The position numbers and the translations under genes are program-made. DNA of 64,000 nt from NCBI RefSeq assembly GCF_030272615.1, contig NC_081413.1:24742501-24806500 (forward strand), written 5' to 3'. Below are positions 46,790 through 58,735 of this stretch, in pieces. The stretch comes from Cryptomeria japonica. Its lineage: Eukaryota > Streptophyta > Pinopsida > Cupressales > Cupressaceae. The number at the start of each line of letters is the position of its first letter. The stretch's first letter is position 1. The notes under the pieces were generated by a model. That model was not told the origin of the DNA. It saw only the letters and a list, made by a program, of their open reading frames with translations, and ran no database searches.

Positions 46790-48005
46790 TTAATTTTCTC
46801 AAATATACTTCTCTTAAAGAAGATTATTTTTCTGGCTACAATATTACAAATACCATGTCACTAATATCAAATATTCTCATGATCCTATTAATGATCCACT
46901 TACATCTCATATTGGTTTTGAGCTTATTGAAGATTATTTGAGTGAGTTTAGATTGTCTTTTCTATGTTTGACCAGATCACTTGCTTCTAGTACCTTATTA
47001 TCCATTCGATTGAGCCTAAATGAAACAAGATTCAATTTTCTCAAACCTGCTTCTCTTAAAGAAGATTATTTGTATGGCTATAATATTACAGACATCATGT
47101 CTTCGATCTCAAATATTATGATAACCCTATTACAAACCATATACATCTTGTAATGGTTTTTAGCCTATTGGAGAATATTTTTACATGATTTTAGAATGTC
47201 TTGACCTTCTTTGATCACATCACCTACTTATAGTACCTTGTTATTCACTAGATTAAGACCAATGTATCTTTATGTTTCATACCCATATGAAGGCATATAT
47301 GACCTCATCTTGATAAATTGGTGTTAGTTGGTGTTATAATTTAGTGATCTTTCAAGTAGATCCACTTGACCCAAATATTTTGTTGATAGCCACGTAGTGA
47401 CTCAAAAAATATTCCACCCATTCTATCATAATCTTATTCCATCCATCTATTTGTGGGTGCTAGCAAGTGGTTAGGTTGATTTGAGATTCTACCAAATGAA
47501 AGATATCTTATAAAAAAAAACATGAAGTGATTGTATTTATCACTCTTGATGTTGTTGAGATGTCCATGGAGTCTCATCACTTCCCTAAAGAATAAATCAA
47601 CTATTTGTGGCACTTTGAAATATAAAGTGATGGAAAAGAAATGCACATACTTTGTAACTAGTTTATCCATAAAAACATATATACAATCCTCAGCTTAGAA
47701 TTTATGGAGTCCCATGACATAGTCTATTGAGACGCTCTTTTATTTTTTTCTCAAGGATGGATAAGGGTTGTTCTAGCATCGTAAATTATTTACCCTAAAA
47801 ATTTCATGCTTTATTTGACACTTTCTTTAATTTCAATTCCCTTAATCCATTTAAGACCATATGTGCTCTATGCAACCCTAAAAATTTACTAATGATCCTA
47901 CACTTCAAAAAAATTCAAATGCAAAATTCCTATGTTAAGGGCCCGAATTCTTGGTTCTTTGTTTCAGTGGCCTATTTTTGAGTGGACTCAGGCAACTAGT
48001 TGGTC
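46790..48005 (-). pseudogene. Decayed gypsy chromovirus integrase with internal duplication
   Basis: From about 47720 downward: CIYVFMDKLVTKYVHFFSIT, QIVDLFFREVMRLHGHLNNI, SDKYNHFMFFFI, LLAPTNRWME (for HPQTDGQTE), then WVKWIYLKDH, and CLHMGMKHK (for ALYGYxxP). DRLTKYAHF, LFFREIVRLHG and VSDR are chromovirus integrase phrases. The C-terminal module (KxQxxQKxYADxxR-like: DILKSCKN, QPYKQSSLREAG) occurs twice, about 255 bases apart (46790-47045 and 47035-47300), so it has been tandemly duplicated. Heavily mutated. Confidence 0.62.
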
Positions 48006-49100
48006 CCACCAAAATGGATTAAAATTCAGGTGTTACATGTGTTAGCCTGTCCTTGGTGATCTAGTCTTGATATTTGCATTTGATCATTATTTGCTAGCAT
48101 ACACCACAAATAACCTTTTTGATCCATATATGAAGAGAATCTTTTATCCTTCATAAAAGATGGAAGAAAATTGTACAAGGAATAACCTATAAAACTATAG
48201 AGAAACAAACTACAAGAGCTTTACATATACAATATCATCATAGTGAAGGTGCACTCAAATATTGATTCATGTTTATTATTTATTGTCTTCATTATATTAT
48301 GCACTAACATATTTGCAACACTTAAAGGGAGCATTATATCAAACCTTTATGTGGACTCCTTAAGAGGATTTGATACCTAATATAATACTTTTTATTTTAG
48401 CATTTATCATTTATTTAGCCTCTATCCTTATGAGAGAAAACACTCTTTTCCAATATTGTTGTTATGGAGGTCACAAAACCAACACAAGATTCAACTTCGG
48501 CAAGCTCCTATATAGAAAAACCATTTTTCCTATTCTTCAATGTTTAGATTCAAATATGAGAGTGAGGAGATATACAAAAGCAAAGCATACATTGATAGAA
48601 ATTTAAAAATTTGAATGGATGAAAACCTCCAGACTTAGGTTCTCAACACTCCTATTCATCCAATTTCACCTAGATTTTCAAGGGATAGTTGTACAAAGGA
48701 CTTTGATCCCTTTTTTAACATCTCTTGAGCATCAGTAGTATTCAAACATTAGTTCCTATCAATTATGTTCTACATGGTGAGCTCTAGATTTCACTTCTAA
48801 GTTTTTCTTTATTTCTACATCTTCTATCTACCTTTGGAATCTATTTTTTAATTATATATTTGCTGAATTTTATCAAACTTATTATTATTATTTTCTTAGC
48901 ATAATTCATTCACACAAACATCACAACGTCAATCTTTTACCCCCAAAAAAGAAAAATCCTAGTACATAGATCTTCCTTGAGGATAGTAGCTAGGCCTATT
49001 CATGTTTTAATATTATGAAGGATTGAGATCTTCTATATTGCATTGATTATTCTAGGGATCTCATTTTCTCCATTTCATTTTGGTGAACCAAAATAGCTTA
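48006..49100. other. No recognised genes
   Basis: Stops in all frames. The longest plus ORF (48370-48606, 78 codons) shows no family motif and neighbours only decayed repeats. Confidence 0.45.
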
Positions 49101-49177
49101 CACATATATACATATATGTGCATGTGCACATACATACATACATACATAGATACATACATACATACATACATACATAA
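49101..49177 (+). repeat. (CATA)n microsatellite with flanking CATATA/TGCA palindromic tract
   Basis: Begins ACATATATACATATATG, passes through GTGCATGTGCAC, then about 14 CATA units with one GATA interruption. Simple sequence. Confidence 0.95.
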
Positions 49178-52100
49178 TAGGTAAAATATAGTGTTATTCT
49201 AAACAATAAGGTAGGCTTTTTAAGTTTGAGTGAGAGGAAGCTTGTTTTTTTCATTTTTCATTCTCTTAAAATCTTTAAGGATGGAAACAAAAGGTTTTCT
49301 ATACTATGGTGAAAAGAATCAACAATATTTAAGGCATTAAATACATATTTTAAAATTTATTTGTGCTATTGAATTCATATGGCCATGATATTTTCCTATA
49401 GGCCACAAGTTGATTCCCAACAACTTATATCTTTTTTAATAAATGTTGAATATCTCAATTGGGTTTTGCCATAGGTACCATTGGAACCTTGTGTTATAGT
49501 TTAGTTGTAGAGCATCCTTAGTAGTAATCAAGATACACAAAATATTAAAAGACTAAATAAATATTTTCTTTCATAAAAATGTAAAGTTTTTGAGGTGGAT
49601 ATTGAGTAAGTTGTATGATTGGTGTAAAATTACATTGTTATAACATTTAGTAGATGTTATTTTTCATGTTAGTGTTTTACCCTCACTTTAGAAGGCATGT
49701 GAGATTAGTTAAATCATACATGATAAAGTAAAAAATAGTAATTATAACCATTATACTTATTTCCAAATATTTTAAAAGTGTTGGACTTGTCTTATTTTTC
49801 TATTTCCTTGCTAGATTAATGTCTTCAAATTTATAAAGAATATAAAAAGAACAAATTTCATACTAAAAAAAATCCCATAAAATATCATACACAAACTGAT
49901 TGAATTCTATCTTGTATATAAAATCTATGTGGGATATCGGTCCTTCACTTTTCATTAATTGCTTCATTCCTCACTAAGAAATAAGGATATGTACCATATA
50001 TTAGAAACAATTACATCCCTTATGTTTCTTCAATATCCATATTTGATGTCGGAAATCTACTAATTTATTAATGTAGTTTATTTTGTATAGTTGCAAATAT
50101 TCTGTAATACTAACACTATTTAAATTATACATATATTATTAAATATCAAATGATGTATAAATAATATGATATGCTTAATATATAACAATGTACTCAGATA
50201 TATACTCAACGATGAGATTTAAAATCATTCCTACATTATAAAGTTTTCTAGTACAATGTAAAGGTCAATACTAGGAATTAGGTATAATAATAGCTCTATA
50301 TAGATTATAATATTATATTTATGTAAGAAACTAATAATACTATTATAACACATAAATATATAATAAAGGTAAATATATCACAATATAATTAGAGCTATTA
50401 TTATGTGAATAAATTAACATTACCTATACAATATTTAATTAGCTAGTATAGAGTTATGTATAAGTATTATATCAATATAAATTAGGATAAAATATACTCA
50501 TTAATATTCCCATCTTATTTTGAGCTAATTAATCATATTCTATTAATTCATTATATTTAAAGTATAGAATATTTATATAGTATAGTGATTATATAATTGA
50601 GGTAACTTAATTTAATCTAGATTAGTGATATAAATTATTATACTTTAAGTACTAACATATTATGACTATGTAATGTTATTAATAAACTACTAAGTAAATT
50701 AATTTAGTTATTTGATTATTAATATACTTCATTTTATATTATATAATTCTAAATTAGGTTAAATTATTATATTTTACTATATATTCATTTTAGGATATAT
50801 CTATACAACAGGTTAATAGTAATACATAACATCATATTAAGAATGGATATTATACTCACATATATGATAATTAGGGTAAATAATTAACCAAACTACAATT
50901 TATTAGTCTATTTTATAATACTAATTATATCACAAAATTAGAGATGAGGGTGATCCTAATTTACAATATAACTTAACATTCAAGGTTATAATTATTTGTG
51001 ATTATCAATATTATGTTGGTTCAATACACTAATTAACTTACTCTATGATTCATAACCACCACTCAATTATATTATATATGATTGTATAATTTCCTTATGA
51101 TATAATAATAGAAGATTAAATGTTACCACCTAATATATACATCATTATAAATTAATATTACTTAATATTACTTGTATAATATTATAATGACATAGTTATA
51201 GACAAGTTGTTAAATAATAAGTATTTAATTATAATATAATTAATAATATTAATTAATATTTATTTATAATGATGTATATATTAGGTGGTAACTATAAGAT
51301 TAGAGATAAACATATGAATTAATTAAATATAGATTATACTAGTTTCCTAGTAAACAATTATATAAAGACTACACATAAGTTCTATCTATAATAATTATAA
51401 CTTATTAAATAAGTATAACAAGACTAATTTATCTAATTATGTCTAAAGTTAGAGTTACAATAATTATGTAACAACTAGATTTCATATGATCTTTAGGTGG
51501 ATATTCTCTTCCCCAATTAATATCCTACCATTAGTATAAATTTCAAGATCATAAGTTAACCATATGATTACAACCACATTTAAAGAAATTAATATATCAC
51601 TAAAGTTATTATTCTTGAACTAAAATTTTTCACTTTTCTTGGTATATTTTCTATTGAGATGTTTAAATAGTTTGAGATTTACGTTGCCATTCAATAATCA
51701 TCCTAAACTAATCTTTAAATCGCATATCTCTATATAGTCATAATAGTTTTTTTTTTTAATTCCTTTAAATATATGAATCAAGCTGATAAAAATGAACAAA
51801 TCATGTTGTATTTTGCTTCTATGGAGTTTTTATACTTGTTTCCCCATGAATTATATCATTCATGATTGATGTGAGTAGTATAAGGCCCATGATACAATTC
51901 ATTTAATAATTAACAATAGAAGGCCCACAAATATGGTTTATTATCATGATGTAGTGTAGGAAAAACAAAGATCCTATGTTAACCATTAAACTATGTGCAA
52001 ACATATGTTTAAAGATGAAAAGTAACTTGTATGATTCTCGTCAAGTTAGTTTCATATTCATTGAAAGAGTATAAGATCAATTTAAGGAGATAGGAAAAAT

Positions 52101-52836
52101 GGTTTTAATAATTACTATATTTATTATATGTGGATTGAAATATGTTGATATGGAAATATATAAGCTTCAAATATGTTGTTGATTATGAAAGATGTGATCA
52201 ATAAGTTTTAAAACATGGGGGCAAGAAATTTTGTTTCCAAATTTTCTCCCAATGTGAGGACAAGAGTTATGCAAGATGTTTTTAGTCACAAAATAACATA
52301 ATGAAATTGCTTAATTTAGAGAGGATTCTAGAAGGTTTTTGTACTAAATAAAAATATTGTGTATGATATACATATATGAAAGATGATAAATAAATTATCT
52401 TTTAATAATTTTGGTATTTAGTTGGTAAGTATGATTTTAGATTTGATGTTATTTAATATCAAATAGTAGTGTATATAAGTTAAAATACAATTATACCATT
52501 ACAATATATAATATTATATTAGGATTAAATATATTATATTATATATAAAAATTGTGAGCTAAGAGGCTTAAAAGGGGAGACCCAAGTGATTTTAACATAC
52601 TATCTATAGATGTCTTCTCTAGTAGTTTTAATGATAATGCCATTCATGGGATGGAGTCATTGAGAGTATTAAGAGAATACATGAAAGTGGGTAGCCTATC
52701 AATAGATAAAACTAATATAAACAAGCAACCTAGTCTCCAAGTACATATCATTTCATACTAATCGCTTTGATCAACAATATTTCATATAGTATCAACAATA
52801 ATATTAATTCTCATATTAATCGATCATAGTACTAAT
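49178..52836. other. Long AT-rich gene-free tract
   Basis: 50040-51480 is very AT-rich, with almost no C or G runs; no ORF over 60 codons and no transposon protein is seen. It holds one foldback element (51122-51292). The composition differs from the retroelement blocks on either side. Confidence 0.6.
51122..51292. mobile_element. Foldback / MITE-like element of 171 bases
   Basis: The first 38-40 bases (GTTACCACCTAATATATACA, then TCATTATAAAT) are repeated in inverse at the end (ATGATGTATATATTAGGTGG, then TAAC), with one mismatch seen. The spacer is about 90 AT-rich bases. Flanks (AAAT, TATA) give no convincing target duplication. No coding capacity. Confidence 0.6.
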
Positions 52837-52981
52837 AAGGATGGTACAGCTTGAGTTGGCCTAGTGGTGGAGAACTTGTGCTCTTGAAAGAGACGTCACA
52901 AGTTCAAATCCCACAAAGGGTGTAAGTTATGTACGCCTCATCGGCTTTGGCTCATTACTGATCAAAAAAAAAAAAAGGATG
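52837..52981 (+). mobile_element. tRNA-derived SINE with TSD and A-tail
   Basis: A box TGGCCTAGTGG at 52856-52866 and B box AGTTCAAATCCC at 52901-52912 have the spacing of a Pol III internal promoter. A 3' A-run at 52964-52976 is followed by AAGGATG, which also precedes the element at 52837-52843: a target duplication. Total about 130 bases. It does not fold as a complete tRNA, and lies in gene-free DNA, so it is a SINE rather than a tRNA gene. Confidence 0.82.
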
Positions 52982-54179
52982 ATGTTGAACACTATACTGA
53001 TAAATTATCTATTGGTCACAATAATGACAAAATGCTACTGATTAGGAATCATAAAAATATTACTACTCAAAAAAAGAATTATGTCAAAAGATAATAATGA
53101 TGACAACAATCTAGAAAAAATATTGCATTATTAACAAACAATCTATAACAACAACACTAACACTTGAGATCCAATAAAAATGACAAGTCAGAGGATAGCA
53201 TAATCATTTAACAAATTTATCTATTGATAACTATCCTCATAAATCATGAATGACAACCAACAATTATAGTCACTAATCACAGACACTAGTATCATCTCTT
53301 CATAATTGTACAAAGTGTCTTCACAAGTGTAGATAACAACATTCATATTTTAAATATTGACTACAATAATTATCATTGTCCCCTCAGAACAAATCCAAAT
53401 ACTATTCAATAATGGTAGCTAGAAATTTTGTAGCTACTTACATTGTTGAAGGTGTTTAACTTTTTTATAAAAATTTTATAGTAGAATGATAGGTTAGATG
53501 CTTATATAAAAAAACTAATTTTGTATGATATTATTAATGATATATCACCAACAATTTGTGAAAAATTTTAATCATGAAAATTTTGGAAACACTACCAAAA
53601 CAAAGGTAAATAAAAATGTAACAATATTTAAAAAAATTATTTTCTTCTATAAAATACAAAACTTAAATCATCTAAATAAGTCATATATACAAATACACAA
53701 CCTAAATATTTTGAATTCCCACAAAAAAGTGAAGGAAAGTATATCAAATTTGATTTCCACTTAATGTAATACTTTTCAATGGAAACCATACAAATACTAC
53801 CCAAAATCATATATTGTGAAAATGCAAATTGAATAAATCACAAATCTTAAACATTAATCATTCATATACTAATTTCTAGCTTGGGAGTAATTTCTACATT
53901 TTCAACCAAAAAAAAAAGGTAATGAAATGAGATGCATCATATCTTGATGTTTAATAAAAGTGGTCAAAAAATAAAAGAATATTTACCTTGACCAACATAA
54001 ATCTTTAAAGTTTTTACCATTGCCCAAACCTAACAATTTTTGACTTATTGTATAAGAAGGAAGGCATAGAATTCAATTTTCTTTTTCTTTCAATATTATT
54101 AAGGATCAACTTTTTCTTGTGAAATTATATTGTATATAGTTATTATGTGTTTTCCTTCTCATGTCAATATGTTGGAATC
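52982..54179. other. No recognised genes
   Basis: AT-rich; simple ATAATGATGACAACAATC-like stretches near 53090-53350. The 79-codon plus ORF at 53525 is Asn/Lys-rich by composition only. Confidence 0.45.
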
Positions 54180-54910
54180 TTTTAGTGTAGTGGATCCTAG
54201 TGTTGTGAATATTTCTAGAAGGTCGGGTTTCCCTACTCAAGGGACTGTTACTTCTACTGATGCAAGATGTAGACAACCAAAGTAGAAGATTGATCATGTG
54301 GGATGATGGCTTCCTCCTCCTTAAGGAAATTTAAAGATAAATATTGATAGCTCTTCTAGGGGAAATATTGGGCATGCCAACATTGATGGTATTGGTAGAG
54401 ATAGTTATCTAGTGATGTTTAATATTTCTTTATCATTTATAAAAGTTTTTCATACAAATAATTTCATGAAGGCTCTTGACATCTTGTATCCTATGGAGAG
54501 AGGTTGTGCTCCTAGATAGAAATGGATTATTTGTGAGTATGATTCACAAGCGTTGGTGGACATTTTGAATGAGTAGCAAATGGATGTTGCTAACTAGTAT
54601 TTAGTTGTGATTATTAGGGAGATTCTAAACCCAAGTAAGTCTTTTGAATGTGTTACCTTTTCTCACATTTTGCAAGAGTGAAATGGACTAGCAAATTGCC
54701 TAGCAAAATGGACATCTGAATGACTATAGGTTTGGAATTTTGTAGATAGAAGAAATTTTACTTTGGATTTATTTTATATGTTCAAGAAATTAGTTGTGGA
54801 AAATAAGGTTGTATAAGTGGTTGTCCTTTATTGGGCCACTAGCCATTACTGTTTTGTATTTTTCTTTTATGGCTAACAAATTTTTCCCCTTTCGTAAAAA
54901 ATAATTTTGA
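54180..54910 (+). pseudogene. LINE 3' end with RNase H remnant (plus strand)
   Basis: Frame with several stops: LPPP, stop, GNLKINIDSSSRGNIGHANI, IGRDSYLVMF, FHTNNFMKALDILYPMERG, ICEYDSQALVDILNE, then VTFSHILQE, stop, NGLANCLAKWTSE. This is the RNase H (RVT_3 type) at the 3' end of plant L1-like LINEs; the usual EAxAIL Glu is Lys. A tail CCCCTTTCGTAAAAAATA ends the copy near 54905. The upstream RT is missing (5' truncation). Confidence 0.68.
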
Positions 54911-54929
54911 TTCTATTTTTTAGTGTAGT

Positions 54930-55645
54930 CTCTTTTCACAAAAGGGGTAAAAATGTATTAAACACAAATGAGAATTACAAAGCAAGAATGGTCAACAAGC
55001 CTATGAAGAATAATTAATTACCCATTCCTATCCTCTAGAACTAATTTCTCTAACATATGAGATTAATCCAGTGGCAAATATCTCCTATCTATAATATTCT
55101 AACCCTACATTAGATTAGAGGCCCATATTGCTAGGCAATCCACTACTCTATTCTGCTCCCTAGGAATATGACAAAATGTAATTGATTCTAAAGACCTACT
55201 CAAATGAGATCACATCCACTACAATTAAGAATATCGAATAACCATAGCTAACTACAATTAGGATAGTTCAAGTGATTCTATTGTAGCATATTCATAACCA
55301 CTTGTGAATAAATTTGACAAATAATCCTTTTCCAACCAAGATCATATCCTCTCTCCATAGAATATAAGATGGTGAGGGTATTCATGTAGCTATTCATATG
55401 AAACACTTTATAAATAGAAAAGAAAAATCGAACATCACCAGCACTATCTCTACCAATACCACCTATACATACATAACTAGGATTCCCACTAGAAGAGCTA
55501 TCGATATTTATTTTCAGAACTTATTGAGGTGGAGGAAGTGATCGTCTTACCCAATCAAGCTTCGTCTTATACTGCCTACATCTATTCCACTAAACCTGCT
55601 TAGATCCAGCACTAGTAGAAGTACTATTTCCCTAATAAAAAGGTT
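54930..55645 (-). pseudogene. LINE 3' end with RNase H remnant (minus strand)
   Basis: From 55640 downward on the minus strand: SLPPPQ, stop, VLKINIDSSSSGNPSYVCIG, GIGRDSAGDVRFFFS, FHMNSYMNTLTILYSMERG, CQIYSQVVMNML. It is the same family as 54180-54910, in opposite direction, with a matching tail (inverted CCCCTTTTGTGAAAAGAG near 54930-54950). Protein phrases agree, but the DNA differs enough to be two separate insertions. Confidence 0.66.
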
Positions 55646-58600
55646 AAAGGCACAAAATTGTGTCACGTTTCAAGCCAGCTCATCAGCACAAGTGAATTTA
55701 AGTAATTCTAACTAAAAAATAATTTTAGTTAGACATATGGTCTATAGAGATTCACTATAGCTATCTTCTATATGGCCCACAACGTTTCCATTTGGAATTG
55801 TCTACTAAATGTATATTTTATACTACTTTGGTTCTATAGACGTCTAAAAATGGTCAACGCTTGTGGAGTCATACTTTAACATTTGCACATTGCCTTATTT
55901 TAGGGTTCTTGTATCGCATTAACATTTCTCCTATGTTACGCACTTGGTCTTTATCATTTGCGAGCATCGAGTCATTCTTCTGCATTCTTCATTCGTCTCA
56001 TCTTCGAATTTGGTCTTGTCGATAACAATATTTGTCATGATTTTGGTCAATCTTATCCTGTCGCATCAATGTGCGTATTCATTTGTCATCATTTTGGACA
56101 TCGTCAATCCTAATTAGGGTTTTTTCCTCTTATCAATCTTCTCATCATGTGATAGATTTGTCATCGATCGTTGTCATTTTCAATCTGGTCGTTTTGCAAT
56201 CTATTTTGTCATCGATCCTTGTCTTCTTGTCAATCTTGTCATTTTGCAATCGATTTGTCATCGATCGTCGTCCTTCTCAATCATGTCAATTTCGATCAAA
56301 TTGTCATTGTTCCTCATCAATTGGCGCATTTATCAATCAAATCGTTTGTCAACATTGGTCTTTTGTTAGTCAGAATCATGATCGAATCGACATCAATTAT
56401 CTTTTGTCAAGACCTAATTGTCATCCTTGCATTTCTAATTCATCTTTTAGGGTTTCATGATTTTATTCATTTAATCCTGTTTGTCATTTCCCCCTCTCGG
56501 ATTAATAAATTATTTATTTATCCTAAGTCTTCATGTCACAATTAAATGTTTATTTAATTGGATAACTAATTATTCCTCTTTTTGTGAATTAATTAATAAA
56601 TGACAAATTATTAATTGATTTATCTAATTTCTCCTAATTCCTAATTTCCTAATTTTTCATCAATTTCTAATTCCTAATTTCTAATTCCTAAGTTCCAATT
56701 TTCTAATAATTAGAATTATTTCCTATCTACATTAATTGGTGAATCCGATGTGAACTAACCCCCTAACCATGCTTTTGAGTGCTTTTAAGTTGATTTGCAG
56801 GTTAAAAACCCAAGAAACAAGATAATGTGGGGTTTTCTGAGAACTTCTGCACCTGTGTGAGACAATCTGCGCCTGTGTCAAGCATTTTGCGCCTATGTCA
56901 AGGACAATCTGTGCCTATGTCAATCATTTTGCGCCTATGTGAGACATTCTGCGCTTGTGTAGGGCCAGAAACAGAGGTAAAAGGTAATGTTTTTCACTTG
57001 CAAATTGTTTTATTTTGAATTTTGTTTCTACTTTTTTGGTTTTTGGTACTGATTCTCTATGCAGCACCTTGGCATACGCATGGCAAAGACAACAAATGAA
57101 ACTACTAACACGTTTTATACAGGTTTGATAGTCAAAGACTAAACATATCAAACTTCTGACTTGGGTTTTGCAGGTTGCCTTGGACTACAACTAAACTTTG
57201 TGTTTGTAATTAATATTTAGGCACCTAGTATGATTTCTAAATATTATGGAATGAATGTATGTTTTCTTTGATTGTTGAGTTTGACATTGGAGTAGGAGAA
57301 TATGCTCTCATCCTTCTTAGGGTGATAAGAAATCCAGATCTTCGATACCATGCTCATGTTTTTGATTGTGTGTCACCTTTAGAGGGCCTGCCTTCCTAAC
57401 CATTTGCTTTTGCAAGCAAGTGACAACCATGAGAAGGGAACGACCCAAAGTGAGTACGGCTAGAATACCTTGGCATTCTAACACACTATAAACAAATACC
57501 TGATGGGCGAAAGCTTTGAAGGACGGGTTATGTGGGAATTGGAGTTACTTGGGAAGTGATGACCCTTGAACTCTTTCTCATATCAACATCTAAGTAGGAC
57601 CTCACGGTCTAAATCATGCTTGCGCGACTACATTTCTTTGGTATCTTGGTAAGCTTAATGTCTCAATCACACTTGCGTGACACCAAGGACTAACGCTTAA
57701 CAAAAATCCTTACTAAACACCTTGTATTTAGAGGCCAAAAATCCTTCTAGTTGCTTGAGAAGGACAAGTTTGGATACTAGGAAGAGATACTAAGTTCTCC
57801 ATGGGGAGATTTCCATGGCGACTAATGCTTGGCTGCCGTAAGAAATGTCCTAATGTCCTCTCAAGTACCTAATGTCCTTTCCTACCATAAGAAATGTGTG
57901 AATGAGCATGATTGTCTTGAGTCTATGTTAAAATATCTTGTCTTCTTTGCTTGTCAAAAGTTGAATTGCATCTTATTTCAAAAACAAGACAAATTGATTC
58001 AAAACAAGGTTAAACACAAGAACATTTCATCCAACAAAGATCAAAACACCTTCAAACATGGCCGTCAAACATTTTTCAAAATCTTGTCTCAACATTCATG
58101 TCACTTAGATTTAGGTTCATCTTAGGTTTGCATTTTGCAAAGTCATTGTCAAATACCAAGGTTAGGTTTCACCTAGGTCATACTCCTTTGCATATCAATA
58201 AGGGTCATCCATTTGCATGTGTCCTCTTGCATTAGAGTAATACCATTGTCATACATTCATATTTGCATACCCTAGGTCTCTTCATTAAGTTTAGGTCATT
58301 ATCATATCATATTAGCGTTATTTGCATAGTAATTGTCCCTTTGCATATAGTGTCAAAACTAGGTTTTGTCATACTTGAGTAATCAAAATCTTTGATAAAC
58401 CCTAAGTCATTGTTAGGAAGTCTAGACCTTATCAAACTTTTGTCTTTTTGTCATCAATGTCATTTGGTCAAACCTTGCTTAGTATCCAAGCATATAGGGG
58501 AGACATTGTCATTTTGTCCTTTTGTCACTTGGTCCTTTTGTCCTTTGAGGTCTAGACATCATTTCAGTCTCCTAAGGGTCTCATTTTTAGAATTGCATTC

Positions 58601-58735
58601 ATGAGTTTGTCAAAATCTTGAAAAACAACAAAAACATAGGTTGCATTCTTGCCATAGATTACATTTTCATCTATTTAGGTTGCATTTAGTTGCATATCAT
58701 ACATCATCCTTTTAAAATCCAAAATCCCAAAAACA
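55646..58735 (+). other. Retroelement-like leader or LTR region upstream of a long ORF
   Basis: No recognised gene. Composition is rich in TTTGTCAT / TTGTC phrases, a style shared with the downstream ORF unit. A 20-23-base minisatellite lies at 56840-56960. 57240-57830 contains repeated phrases such as TTGCGCGACTAC / TTGCGTGACACC, each before CTTGG-like text. No clear primer binding site or LTR pair is seen. Confidence 0.35.
56840..56962 (+). repeat. Minisatellite, six units of about 20-23 bases
   Basis: Units share TCTGCGCCTGTGTGAGACA with variants (TTTGCGCCTATGTCAAGGA, TCTGTGCCTATGTCAATC). The units alternate between GAGACA and CAAG/CAATC endings, suggesting a higher-order pair of units. 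Confidence 0.85.

Noticed and set aside
49101-49177. CRISPR-like array or other ordered repeat
   Set aside because: It is a plain tetranucleotide microsatellite in plant DNA.
52844-52920. Functional tRNA gene
   Set aside because: A and B boxes are present, but the rest does not make a convincing cloverleaf, and the A-tail and target duplication mark a SINE.
56071-56545. Two overlapping ORFs of 124-129 codons
   Set aside because: They come from TTGTCATCGAT-type repeated text; no motif, and the two frames are equally open, which indicates composition rather than coding.
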